In this document: positions 1 through 7,978 of the stretch, piece after piece
Layout: every line of letters starts with the position of its first letter
Position numbering within the stretch: position 1 is the first letter of the stretch
Source of the DNA: CBDCPI01 sp965220245
Lineage (GTDB): Bacteria; Chloroflexota; Dehalococcoidia; Lucifugimonadales; UBA3495
Direction of reading: 5' to 3'
DNA length: 64,000 nucleotides
Assembly: GCA_965220245.1 (NCBI GenBank)
Contig: CBDCPI010000011.1
Span: 62,001 to 126,000 of the forward strand
Position numbers and translations under genes: made by a program
Notes under the pieces: model-generated
What the model saw: the letters and a program-made list of their open reading frames with translations, nothing else
The model's database searches: none
What the model was told of the DNA's origin: nothing

Positions 1-32
1 GAAGCCCCGCTCAGGGTCTTTCAGAAAATCTT

Positions 33-824
33 CTATCGCCCCTTCCAGACCGGAGGGCGCTTCTCGGCAAAGGCCTTCGGGCCTTCCTTGAAGTCCTCGG
101 TCTGAGTGAGGGTTGAGAACAGGATATTCTCGAACCGCAGGGCGTCTTCCAGGGCCCGCCCCAGACTCCGGAGCATCGACTCCTTGGCGGAACGGACTCC
201 CAAAGGTCCGTTCTGCAGAATCAAGTTGGCATATCGCTCGGCGGTGGGCATCAACTCCCCTTGCGGCACAACCTCGCTGACCAAGCCGATGCGAAGGGCC
301 TCTTGGGCGTCGATGGGTTCGCCGGTAAGCTGCATCTTGAGGGCGTTGCCCAACCCGACGATCAAGGGCAAGCGCACCGTGCCGCCGTCGCAGTGGTGAA
401 AGCCCCGGCGCACTTCCGAGCAACCGAACATCGCGTTCTCGGAAGCTACGCGGATGTCGCAGGCCAGCGCCAACTCCAGACCGCCAGCCAAAGCGTAGCC
501 GTTGACGGCGGCGATGATGGGCTTCCAAATCTCCAGTCCGCGGGTAATGCCGCCGAACCCGTAACGGTTGGCGTCTTGCCGGGTGTCGTAGGGTTCCCGC
601 TCCGCTAGGCCGGGAGTATAGGTCTTCAGGTCGGCCCCGGAGCAAAAGGCCCGGTCCCCGGCCCCGGTCAAGATTGCCACCCAGACTTCCGGGTCGTCAC
701 GAAAGGCGCACCAAGCCTGGTTAAGCTCTTCCTGCTGGGCAGCGCCAAGGGGATTCATCGCCTGGGGCCGGTTAATGGTCAAGTAGACGATGCGGCCACG
801 CTTCTCGTAAATAATATCTGCCAT
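33..824 (-). CDS. enoyl-CoA hydratase/isomerase family protein
   Basis: A 263-residue crotonase-fold protein, the usual length for the family, likely acting on a CoA thioester in cytosolic acid breakdown. The two oxyanion-hole segments are visible: GDRAFCSGADL near residues 55-65 and NGYALAGGLELALACDI near 108-124. The region that carries the hydratase glutamates reads SEVRRGFHHCDGGTVRLP; one Glu is clear, while the second expected acidic position is not obvious, so it may be an isomerase, decarboxylase or hydrolase rather than a true hydratase. The start has an AGGGA ribosome site a few bases upstream. It lies at the window edge and its operon partners are not visible. Confidence 0.88.
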   Translation of the reverse strand: MADIIYEKRGRIVYLTINRPQAMNPLGAAQQEELNQAWCAFRDDPEVWVAILTGAGDRAFCSGADLKTYTPGLAEREPYDTRQDANRYGFGGITRGLEIWKPIIAAVNGYALAGGLELALACDIRVASENAMFGCSEVRRGFHHCDGGTVRLPLIVGLGNALKMQLTGEPIDAQEALRIGLVSEVVPQGELMPTAERYANLILQNGPLGVRSAKESMLRSLGRALEDALRFENILFSTLTQTEDFKEGPKAFAEKRPPVWKGR

Positions 825-896
825 CGCTTCCCTCTAGGCAAACCCTACGGATAGAGTAACGTGCCAGGCCTGGCCCTCAGAGGAGACCAAGCCTTC

Positions 897-1091
897 TTAG
901 TCTTCCGGAATCGGTTCCCCGTGTTTAATCATGCTCTCCAGGGTCATTTTCAGCACTATCTGGATGTTGGCCCTAGCCTCTTCCTTAGTGTATCCCCACG
1001 TTGCTCCACCCCGGTCTTCGAGGGCCGGGGAATAAGCAAACCACCGGTCTTCGTCCGGCTCTATCACAACCTTGAAGTTGTAAGTCTTCAT
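897..1091 (-). CDS. HicB-like antitoxin-family protein (solo)
   Basis: A 64-residue protein starting MKTYNFKVVIEPDEDRWFAYSP, followed by GGATWGYTKEEARANI and ending GEPIPED. This is the partial RNase H-like fold of HicB-type proteins. The ATG at 1091 is chosen over the upstream in-frame start because GGAGG lies just before it. No HicA toxin gene is adjacent, so it is a solo relative; a second similar protein lies at 58.6 kb. The function as an antitoxin is therefore inferred only from the family. Its 5' end faces the DUF1800 gene, which runs the other way. Confidence 0.75.
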   Translation of the reverse strand: MKTYNFKVVIEPDEDRWFAYSPALEDRGGATWGYTKEEARANIQIVLKMTLESMIKHGEPIPED

Positions 1092-1288
1092 TGTGCCGCC
1101 TCCGAACGGGCTTTTTGGTTCGTCATAGAGTCTGGTGCTATTGCTATTGTAACAAGGCTTCCGCCGGGAAGTGCGGCCGGTGGGGCCTTGATTGTTGGAA
1201 CGCAATTGACGCATCCATTTCGTTACGCCTAAAATGCGGTATCCGTTACGTCGGGGCGGCTCTGCGTGCCCCGTTCGGGAGAGGATTG

Positions 1289-2725
1289 ATGCAAGACCAA
1301 AACCTGGAATTGATGGGCCATTTGATGCGCCGGGCTGGCTTCGGCGCTGGCCGGGACGAGTTGGCCTTCCGCGCTGCCAAAGGGTATGAGGCCGCCGTCG
1401 AGGAGTTGCTGCATCCGGGAGAGGAGCAACGAATTAGTGATTACCTAGTCCGGCGCTTCCACCCTGAAATTTCGTCGATGATGGGGCCGGTAGCCCCGGC
1501 GGAAAACTGGCTCTACCGGATGGCAACTACCACGGCTCCCTTGCAAGAGAAGATGACCCTCTTTTGGCACGGCATCTTCGCTACCGGGTACGCCAAAGTC
1601 ATTCACGGCAAGGCGCTGTCGGACCAGACCCGAATGTTCCGCCGCTACGGCATGGACAACTTCCGGACCCTGCTGGTGGAATTGTCCAAAGACCCGGCCA
1701 TGATCATCTGGTTGGACAACCAGGACAACCACAAAGGTTCAATCAACGAGAATTACGGCCGGGAACTTTTGGAATTGTTCTCGATGGGCGTGGGCAACTA
1801 CACCGAGGATGACATTAAAGAGTGCGCCCGGGCCTTTACCGGTTGGACCATCGCCAACCGCACCTATATGGAGCTACGCTCCCAGCGGGACTCCGACTGG
1901 CCCTACGGCCGGATTTCCTGGCATTTCGAGTTCAATCCCGAGGACCACGACGACGGGGAGAAGACTTTCCTTGGGGAGACGGGCCGCTTCAATGGCGAGG
2001 ACATTATCGACATCATCTGCCGCCAGCCGGCCACCGCCCGGTTTATCGCCAGGCACCTGTACAGCTTCTTCGTTGCCGATGAGCCGCCGGTGCCCCAGTG
2101 GCCCTATACCCCGCCCGCCGACCCTCAAGCGATAGAGGTGCTGACCCAAGCCTACTTCGATCATCACTACGACATTGCCGCCGTGTTGGGGGTGCTGTTC
2201 AACTCCGGCTTCTTCAAGTCCCAGAGCGCTTGGTATACCAAGGTCAAAAGCCCCGTTGAGCTGGTTGCCGGCATACTCCGCTTGACCGGAGAGTTCGACC
2301 GGCCCCGGTATGAAATCGTGGACCGGTACAACCAAGCCTCCTACATGGGGCAAATCCTGAACAACCCGCCCAGCGTGGAGGGTTGGCACCAAGGTACCGA
2401 TTGGTTGGATAGCGGTACGCTGGTGGAGCGGATCAATTTTGCCAGCCAGCAAATCGGTGACACTTCCAAGCCGGGGATTCAGGCCATGATTAGTAGAATC
2501 GGGTCGGAATGGGCCGGGGCCACCTCGCCGGATAGACTGGTCGATGTTTGTCTGGAACAGGTGGGCGCGTTGGCGGTACAAGACGATACCCGGAGGGTAC
2601 TGGTCGATTTCGCTGCCCAAGGAGGCGGCGTCCGGGACCCGGAGGGAACAGCGGAGGCGGCCTGGCAGCACATTGCCGATGTTTTACAGATGGTGGCGGC
2701 AACCCAGGAATTCCAGAGGGCCTAA
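1289..2725 (+). CDS. DUF1800 domain-containing protein
   Basis: About 478 residues of a DUF1800 protein, a family of unknown biochemical function that almost always sits beside a DUF1501 gene, as it does here (4585-5718). Diagnostic stretches are FWHGIFATGYAKV, then NFRTLLVELSKDPAMIIWLD, NENYGRELLELFSMG and ECARAFTGWTI, with NNPPSVEGWHQG near the C-terminus. The ATG at 1289 follows GGGAGAGG; an in-frame start 198 bases upstream would add residues overlapping the divergent HicB gene and is rejected. No signal peptide is seen at this start. The pair is often regarded as export-related or surface-associated, which I cannot test here. Confidence 0.88.
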   Translation: MQDQNLELMGHLMRRAGFGAGRDELAFRAAKGYEAAVEELLHPGEEQRISDYLVRRFHPEISSMMGPVAPAENWLYRMATTTAPLQEKMTLFWHGIFATGYAKVIHGKALSDQTRMFRRYGMDNFRTLLVELSKDPAMIIWLDNQDNHKGSINENYGRELLELFSMGVGNYTEDDIKECARAFTGWTIANRTYMELRSQRDSDWPYGRISWHFEFNPEDHDDGEKTFLGETGRFNGEDIIDIICRQPATARFIARHLYSFFVADEPPVPQWPYTPPADPQAIEVLTQAYFDHHYDIAAVLGVLFNSGFFKSQSAWYTKVKSPVELVAGILRLTGEFDRPRYEIVDRYNQASYMGQILNNPPSVEGWHQGTDWLDSGTLVERINFASQQIGDTSKPGIQAMISRIGSEWAGATSPDRLVDVCLEQVGALAVQDDTRRVLVDFAAQGGGVRDPEGTAEAAWQHIADVLQMVAATQEFQRA

Positions 2726-2731
2726 GCAGTC

Positions 2732-2762
2732 CCCTCTCCCGGAAGGAGAGGGCCAGGGGAGT
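2732..2762. repeat. short hairpin repeat, core of the CCCTCTCC MITE family
   Basis: CCCTCTCC (2732-2739) and GGAGAGGG (2745-2752) form a perfect 8-bp hairpin, followed by GCCAGGGGAG. The same core is present inside the larger elements at 22442-22590 and 46511-46656, so this looks like a truncated copy. The trailing AGGGGAG is placed 7 bases before the GTG that I take as the start of the next gene, so the repeat may supply its ribosome site. Confidence 0.6.
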
Positions 2763-2768
2763 ATCACG

Positions 2769-3434
2769 GTGACCACTCAGAGCTTGAAACCGCGACAGGA
2801 TTCAACGCAAATGCTGCCGGAGCCGGTATTGGTAGAGCCGATTGGCCCTATCGTGTTGCGGCTGGATCCCGTCGTGCAGCTTACCGATGACCAGTTGGCC
2901 GAACTGTGCTCGCTGAACGATGCTTTGCGCATCGAGCTCAACGCTCAGGGAGAGTTGGAACTCTTGCCCCCTACCAACATCACCGCCGGAAGCCAGGAAG
3001 CCCATCTCACCGCCGATTTGATGATTTGGGCCAGGGGCGACGAGAGGGGTGTTGCCTTCGGCCCCACCGCCGGTTTCACACTGCCCAACGGCGCGATACG
3101 CGCCCCGGACGTCTCATGGGTTCTCAAGAGCCGCCTGGCGGAATTGACCGACGAGGAGAAGCACAAGTTTGCGCCGATTTGCCCCGACTTCGTAATCGAA
3201 CTGCGCTCCAGCTCCGACACCCTGCGGGGGGTGCAGGCCAAGATGGAAGAGTACATGGAGAACGGCGTCCGGCTGGGCTGGCTGATAGACCCGCTGGCCC
3301 CCCTGCGCCGAGTGTATATCTACCGTCCCGGTGCGCCCGTCGAGATACTGGAGAGCCCGGAGACCCTTTCCGGCGAGCCGGAACTGCCGGGCTTCACGCT
3401 GGACCTGAATCCCGTCTGGGAGCCGGCCTTCTGA
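2769..3434 (+). CDS. Uma2 family endonuclease (DUF820)
   Basis: About 221 residues with the Uma2/DUF820 restriction-endonuclease-like pattern: an N-terminal part ending in ELELLPPTNITAG, then FGPTAGFTLPNGAIRAPDVSWV, then CPDFVIELRSSSDTL and YMENGVRLGWLIDP. The D..PD..WV and ExxS elements are those of the PD-(D/E)XK fold. The natural role of Uma2 proteins is unknown. I start at GTG 2769, which has AGGGGAG 7 bases before it; ATG at 2811 is the alternative. It lies between the DUF1800 and NHL genes and is not specific to either. Two paralogues follow on the other strand. Confidence 0.85.
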   Translation: MTTQSLKPRQDSTQMLPEPVLVEPIGPIVLRLDPVVQLTDDQLAELCSLNDALRIELNAQGELELLPPTNITAGSQEAHLTADLMIWARGDERGVAFGPTAGFTLPNGAIRAPDVSWVLKSRLAELTDEEKHKFAPICPDFVIELRSSSDTLRGVQAKMEEYMENGVRLGWLIDPLAPLRRVYIYRPGAPVEILESPETLSGEPELPGFTLDLNPVWEPAF

Positions 3435-3470
3435 CTGGCGTACCCCGAAAACAGTTGCCGAGGCGAAGCA

Positions 3471-4487
3471 ATGACTACTGCACAGAGGACGAATTTCCTG
3501 GAATACTCCCATACCATGGGCATGACGGTCATGGAGGGCCGGGGTTTCTACTACCCGGTGGATACCGCCGTGGGCAAGGACGACCGCCTCTACGTGATCA
3601 GCCGCAGTAAGGAAGAGACCACCCGGGGTATCCGCGTTACCATGTGTGACGTCGATAGCGGATATTTCGGCAACTTCGGCGGCTACGGGCACGAGGGCGG
3701 CAAGTTCGTCTGGCCCGCCTGCGGTACCGTCGATAATCAGGGCCGGTTCTTTATCAGCGACGAAAAGCTGAACCGGATCACCGCCTACGACGAGGCGGGC
3801 GGCTACCTCTTTCATTGGGGAGCTTCCGGCCCCAATGAAGGGGAGTTGGACACCCCGTCGGGTATAGCCTTCGACAGCCAAGACAACCTGTACGTCGCCG
3901 ACACCTACAATAACCGCGTGCAGAAATTCACCGCCGATGGCCGGTTCTTGTTGGCCTGTGGCGACGAAGGCGAGCAGCGCCTCAGCCTACCCTGGGGATT
4001 GACGACCGATTCCCAGGACAACGTCTACGTGGCTGATTTTGGCAACGACTGCGTCAAGAAATTCTCTTCCCAGGGCGAGTTCCTGGCCGCCTTCGGCTCC
4101 CCGGGCCGGGGCAACGGCCAGTTCACCCGGCCGGCATCGGTAGCCGTAGACCGCGAGGGTTATATCTACGTAGCCGACTGGGGAAACGAAAGGGTCCAAG
4201 TGCTGGATTCCCAAGGCGGCTTCGTGATGAAGCTAAGGGGCGAAGCTACCCTGTCGAAGTGGGCCGAGAACTTCCTGAGCATCAACGTGGAAGAGGCCAC
4301 CGCCCGGGCGACCGCCAATCTGGAGCCGGAGATAGACTATTTCGTGGCGGACCCCCATGAGGAGTCCTCTCACATCGAAAAGCTGTTTTGGTCCCCCGTT
4401 TCCGTCAAACTGGACAGCCAGGAGCGGCTCTACGTAACCGAGACCAGCCGCCACCGAGTCCAAGTGTACCGGCGCAGTGACAAGTAA
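3471..4487 (+). CDS. NHL-repeat beta-propeller protein
   Basis: A 338-residue protein built of NHL repeats. The repeat theme PSGIAFDSQDNLYVADTYNNRVQKF recurs, with variants LPWGLTTDSQDNVYVADFGN and PASVAVDREGYIYVADWGN. These form a beta-propeller that may be an enzyme scaffold or a binding platform. No signal peptide or membrane anchor is visible, so it is predicted to be cytoplasmic. A GAGG lies before the ATG. It is placed between the DUF1800 and DUF1501 genes, same strand, with gaps below 100 bases, and is probably co-transcribed with them. Confidence 0.85.
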   Translation: MTTAQRTNFLEYSHTMGMTVMEGRGFYYPVDTAVGKDDRLYVISRSKEETTRGIRVTMCDVDSGYFGNFGGYGHEGGKFVWPACGTVDNQGRFFISDEKLNRITAYDEAGGYLFHWGASGPNEGELDTPSGIAFDSQDNLYVADTYNNRVQKFTADGRFLLACGDEGEQRLSLPWGLTTDSQDNVYVADFGNDCVKKFSSQGEFLAAFGSPGRGNGQFTRPASVAVDREGYIYVADWGNERVQVLDSQGGFVMKLRGEATLSKWAENFLSINVEEATARATANLEPEIDYFVADPHEESSHIEKLFWSPVSVKLDSQERLYVTETSRHRVQVYRRSDK

Positions 4488-4584
4488 CAATCATACCTAC
4501 CCGCGGGATGGCGGAGTTTGGCCCCGCCCGTACTCTACCGCTATCGAAAACAGTACCAGAAACACTAATCGAAGGAGCAGCACC

Positions 4585-5718
4585 ATGGTTTCTACCAAGA
4601 GAGAGCGGGCATTGGTTGTAATTGAGCTTGCTGGCGGCAACGATGCCCTGAACACCTTGGTCCCCTACAATAAGGGCCTCTATTACGACTACCGCCCGAA
4701 TATCGGCATCCCCCAGAATGAGGTGCTGCCCATCGACGGGGAATTGGGGTTCAATCCCAACCTGTCGCCGGTCAAAGACCTTTGGGACCAAGGAAAGCTG
4801 GCCGTAATCAACGGTATTGGCTACCCTCAGCCCAACCGGTCCCATTTCCGGTCCCGGGACATTTGGTACACCGCTGAGCCGGAGACGATTGGAACTCAAG
4901 GTTGGCTGGGCGCCGCCATCCGGGACTTGGACCCCGCCGGGGATAACGTGCTGACTGCGGTGAACTTTGGCCGCGGCCTTCCCAGGGCGCTGGTAGGCAA
5001 AGGAGTGCCGGTGGCGTCGGTAGGCAACCTGGAGACCTACGGGCTGCTTCCCGACGTTAGCGACGATTTGGTGCGCCACCATGCCCTAGACGCCCTGAGC
5101 CGCATGTATGGACCGGACGGGGGCCGGGATGTAGTGGCCCAAGTGCTTAGCGAGAACGGTGCGCAGGCTTTAATGGGCGCCGACATCTTGAGGACGGCGC
5201 CGGCCCAGTACTCTTCCAGCGTCGAGTATGCCGATACTCCTATCTCCCAGAGCTTGAAGGGGGCGGCCCAAGTGATGTCCGCCGGGTTGGGCACCCGCAT
5301 CCTGTATGCTCAACACGGTAGCTTCGACACCCACAGCAACGAGTTGCAGTCCCATGCCAAACTCTGGCAGGATGCCTCAACCGCGATCATCGACTTCACC
5401 GAGGACCTAAAAGAGCACAATCTATTCGACGACACCTTGATCCTAGTCTGGTCCGAGTTCGGGCGGCGCGTTCGGGACAACGGCACCGGCTGCGATCACG
5501 GCTCCGGCGGCGTCGCCTTCGTCATCGGCGGCGCGGTGCAGGGGGGCCAATACGGCCAGTACCCGTCCCTCCAAGATAGAGACCTCTCCGAGGGCGACCT
5601 CCACTACACCAACGACTTCCGCTCGTCCTACGCCACGATTCTTGACCGGTGGTTGGGATTGGACCCCGATCCCATCGTAAACGGACAATTCGAGCAGTTC
5701 GACTTCATCGCGGCCTGA
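4585..5718 (+). CDS. DUF1501 domain-containing protein
   Basis: A 377-residue DUF1501 protein, distantly related to alkaline-phosphatase/sulfatase folds and the standard partner of DUF1800. Visible blocks are VVIELAGGNDALNTLVPY at the N-terminus, YPQPNRSHFRSRDIWYTA, YAQHGSFDTHSNEL, LVWSEFGRRVRDNGTGCDHG and GGAVQGGQYG. Unlike many members it lacks a twin-arginine signal and starts straight into the domain, so export is doubtful. ATG 4585 follows GAAGGAG. The last 14 codons are part of a duplicated segment; a second copy of them lies at about 7037-7081. Confidence 0.88.
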   Translation: MVSTKRERALVVIELAGGNDALNTLVPYNKGLYYDYRPNIGIPQNEVLPIDGELGFNPNLSPVKDLWDQGKLAVINGIGYPQPNRSHFRSRDIWYTAEPETIGTQGWLGAAIRDLDPAGDNVLTAVNFGRGLPRALVGKGVPVASVGNLETYGLLPDVSDDLVRHHALDALSRMYGPDGGRDVVAQVLSENGAQALMGADILRTAPAQYSSSVEYADTPISQSLKGAAQVMSAGLGTRILYAQHGSFDTHSNELQSHAKLWQDASTAIIDFTEDLKEHNLFDDTLILVWSEFGRRVRDNGTGCDHGSGGVAFVIGGAVQGGQYGQYPSLQDRDLSEGDLHYTNDFRSSYATILDRWLGLDPDPIVNGQFEQFDFIAA

Positions 5719-5746
5719 CCGGGGATATTAAACGCAGAGACCGCAG

Positions 5747-5782
5747 AAACCGCCGAGGGCTTACCAAAGTCCTCGGCGGTTT
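5747..5782. terminator. hairpin after DUF1501, possible intrinsic terminator
   Basis: AAACCGCCGAGG (5747-5758) pairs perfectly with CCTCGGCGGTTT (5771-5782). The T-tract is short, so it may be a bidirectional terminator between the DUF1501 gene and the convergent Uma2 gene rather than a textbook one. The hairpin is copied at 7112-7147 as part of the segmental duplication. Confidence 0.6.
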
Positions 5783-5829
5783 GGTCATTCTACTGTTTTA
5801 TCCTTCTACTAAGGATGCGCCAGCCGGGT

Positions 5830-6558
5830 CTAACTTCCCGGTGGCCGGCGGCGCAGTTCCGCCTCGAGTTGCCGCACTCTTTCCTCGGCGGCCAGCAGGG
5901 CTTCCTGCACTTGCCGCCAGTTGGCGAGATAGGTCCCTGTAACCGGGTCGTAGAACCGGGGCCAGCCCTCGTCCCAGCACAGGCTGAGTTCCAAGACCTC
6001 GCTGTACCCCTTCAAGATGCCGTCGGGTCCGGTGGTCAATTCTATGGGCTCGTAAGTTCCACCGGCCAAGCGTCCCCCGGCCAGCGGCTGCCTGTGGTAA
6101 TTGCCGCCGGTGGGGTCGAACCGCCAGTATTCGAGGACACCGATTTGGGCGTAGATGCCGGGTTTCCGGTTGACATCCTCCCTCCCCGTGCTTTCCGAAG
6201 CAATCTCCAGCGCCCAGTCCGGCGGCTTCCCAACTTCCCAGGGCAGGTAGAGCTTGCGCGGGCGGATAGCCACGGCATCAACGCCAAAGGCCAGGTACAC
6301 GTCCGGGGAGATGCGGACGTTGAGGTTGCGGCGGTCATAGCAGATGTATGAATCGTAGTCGAGAAAGACGTCGGGCCGCTGATTGAAACCAGTGAACCGG
6401 GCACTGAGGAGTCCAAAGACTTCCGCCTGTTCCAGGTGTTGTTCCATGGCGTCGGGCTTTTCCGCCGATTCGTCGGGGTCGAAGTCTAGGCTGGCGTAGT
6501 CGATTTCGCCTTGCCGCTTGTAGGGCAGCATGGTGAACTTGGTCGTATTGGTAGCCAT
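5830..6558 (-). CDS. Uma2 family endonuclease, duplicate A
   Basis: About 242 residues of the Uma2/DUF820 family. It has SPDVYLAFGVDAVAIRP, GKPPDWALEIASESTGRED and the IGVLEYWRFDPTGGNY block typical of this subfamily, then a C-terminal helix EERVRQLEAELRRRPPG that looks coiled-coil. I take the ATG at 6558 (MATNTTKF) because both duplicates share it; an upstream in-frame ATG is also possible. It converges with the DUF1501 gene. Divergence from duplicate B is concentrated around residues 25-90, which could reflect different specificity. Confidence 0.85.
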   Translation of the reverse strand: MATNTTKFTMLPYKRQGEIDYASLDFDPDESAEKPDAMEQHLEQAEVFGLLSARFTGFNQRPDVFLDYDSYICYDRRNLNVRISPDVYLAFGVDAVAIRPRKLYLPWEVGKPPDWALEIASESTGREDVNRKPGIYAQIGVLEYWRFDPTGGNYHRQPLAGGRLAGGTYEPIELTTGPDGILKGYSEVLELSLCWDEGWPRFYDPVTGTYLANWRQVQEALLAAEERVRQLEAELRRRPPGS

Positions 6559-6616
6559 TGTGGGCCTCGTGACCGCCAAGGGTGATTGAGAGTCCATTAT
6601 ATCAGGGGCGAAGGGC

Positions 6617-7036
6617 CTACAATCCATGCCCTCGCCAACTCTGAACAGTTACTGGTTCGTCTGGGAGTAGTCGGCGCAGGGTTATTTTAACGCTTGGCCC
6701 GGACTGCCCATAGCCCGGCGTTGCGCCCCGGAGCGAGCGTAGGTCCTCCAGGCCACGCCAACCTGTGGCCCTGGGAGCGGAGCGGGTGAGCCAAGAACTG
6801 ACCCAGTGGAGTTTTGTAGAAAACGTGCCACCAGCGGCCAGCACCCGGGCGATTTCCTTCAGGGTCTGGCCAGCGTTGGTGACATGGTAGCAGGTACCGA
6901 AATCTACGACGACATCAAGAGACCTGTCGGGGAACGGTATTCTGTAGAATCCGCTGGCCTCGAAGCATGTTCCGTCACGGTAACCACATCGGGATTCTCG
7001 GAGACGAAGCGACCGCGGAGTATCGTTGTTGGCGCT
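6617..7036 (-). pseudogene. remnant of a class I SAM-dependent methyltransferase
   Basis: Between the two duplicated segments the minus strand still encodes GFYRIPFPDRSLDVVVDFGT, then a HVTNAG stretch and LKEIARVLAAGGTFSTKL. This is the central part of a Methyltransf_11-type domain. The N-terminal SAM-binding motif I is missing, because homology ends where duplicated copy B begins, and the C-terminal part runs into sequence with no methyltransferase character. I read it as a truncated gene trapped between two repeats. A lone repeat arm, CAACTCTGAACAGTTAC at 6636-6652, lies near its 3' end. Confidence 0.65.
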
Positions 7037-7962
7037 CATCGTAAACGGCCAATTTGAGCAGTTCGACTTCATAGCGGCCTGACCGGGGGATATTAAACGC
7101 AGAGAGCGCAGAAACCGCCGAGGACTTCAGTAAGCCCTCGGCGGTTTTGTCATTCTACTGTTTTATCCTTCTACTAAGGATGCGCCAGCCGGGTCTAACT
7201 TCCCGGTGGCCGGCGGCCCAGTTCCGCCTCAAGTTGCCGCACTCTTTCCTCGGCGGCCAGCAGGGCTTCCCGCTCTTGCCGCCAGTTGGCGAGATAGGTC
7301 CCTGTAACCGGGTCGTAGAACCGGGGCCAACCCTCGTCCCAGCACAGGCTGAGTTCCAAGACCTCGCTGTACCCCTTCAAGATGCCGTCGGGTCCGGTGG
7401 TCAATTCTATGGGCTCGTACCTTCCACCGGCCAAGCGTCCTCCGGCTAGCGGCTGCCCGTGGTAGTTGCCGCCGGTGGGGTCGAACCGCCAGTATTCGAG
7501 GACGCCGATTTGGGCGTAAATGGCCGGTTTCCGGTCCACATCCACGCGGGCCGTGCTTTCCGAAGCAATCTCCAGCGCCCAGTCCGGCGGCTTCCCAACT
7601 TCCCAGGGCAGGTAGAGCTTGCGCGGGCGGATAGCCACGGCATCAACGCCAAAGGCTAGGTACACGTCCGGGATAATGCGGATATTCAGGTTGCGAGGGT
7701 CGTAGCAGATGTTAGTCTCGGAGTCTAGAAATACGTCGGGCCGACGGTCGAAGTCGGTGAAACGGGCGCTTAGCAGGCTAACGATTTCCCGCATTTCACG
7801 GTTTTGTTCCATGGAGTCGGGCGGCGGCTCTTTTTCGTTGGGGTCGAAGTCTAGGCTGGCGTAGTCGATTTCGCCTTGCCGCTGGTAGGGCAGCATGGTG
7901 AACTTGGTCGCATTGGTAGCCATCGTGGGCCTCGTGACCGCCAAGGGTGATTGAGAGTCCAT
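7037..7962. repeat. segmental duplication, copy B
   Basis: This is the second copy of the 5673-6597 segment. It begins with a relic of the DUF1501 C-terminus (encoding VNGQFEQFDFIAA and a stop), then the same hairpin (AAACCGCCGAGG 7112-7123 with CCTCGGCGGTTT 7136-7147) and another Uma2 gene. The relic of a neighbouring gene's tail shows the direction of copying: A is ancestral and B is the copy. Confidence 0.85.
7195..7923 (-). CDS. Uma2 family endonuclease, duplicate B
   Basis: A 242-residue paralogue of the gene at 5830-6558. It keeps the conserved IPDVYLAFGVDAVAIRP, PPDWALEIASESTARVD and IGVLEYWRFDPTGGNY blocks, and the C-terminal helix EERVRQLEAELGRRPPG. Both copies keep an open frame and the predicted active-site residues, which suggests both are maintained. 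The start at ATG 7923 matches the one chosen for copy A. It lies 15 bases or so before the stop of the flavin monooxygenase gene on the same strand. Confidence 0.85.
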   Translation of the reverse strand: MATNATKFTMLPYQRQGEIDYASLDFDPNEKEPPPDSMEQNREMREIVSLLSARFTDFDRRPDVFLDSETNICYDPRNLNIRIIPDVYLAFGVDAVAIRPRKLYLPWEVGKPPDWALEIASESTARVDVDRKPAIYAQIGVLEYWRFDPTGGNYHGQPLAGGRLAGGRYEPIELTTGPDGILKGYSEVLELSLCWDEGWPRFYDPVTGTYLANWRQEREALLAAEERVRQLEAELGRRPPGS

Positions 7963-7978
7963 GTTTATGTAACGCCCG

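Larger units (their letters stand above)
5673..6597. repeat. segmental duplication, copy A
   Basis: This approximately 925-bp segment is homologous along its length to 7037-7962. It starts in the last codons of the DUF1501 gene, includes the hairpin and a complete Uma2 gene on the minus strand, and ends at AGTCCAT. The copies differ by scattered substitutions, most of them in the N-terminal part of the Uma2 gene, so the duplication is not recent. Confidence 0.85.

Noticed and set aside
1091..1288. An N-terminal extension of the DUF1800 protein.
   Set aside because: The extension overlaps the HicB-like gene on the other strand and is Cys/Arg-rich without family similarity; GGGAGAGG before ATG 1289 decides the start.
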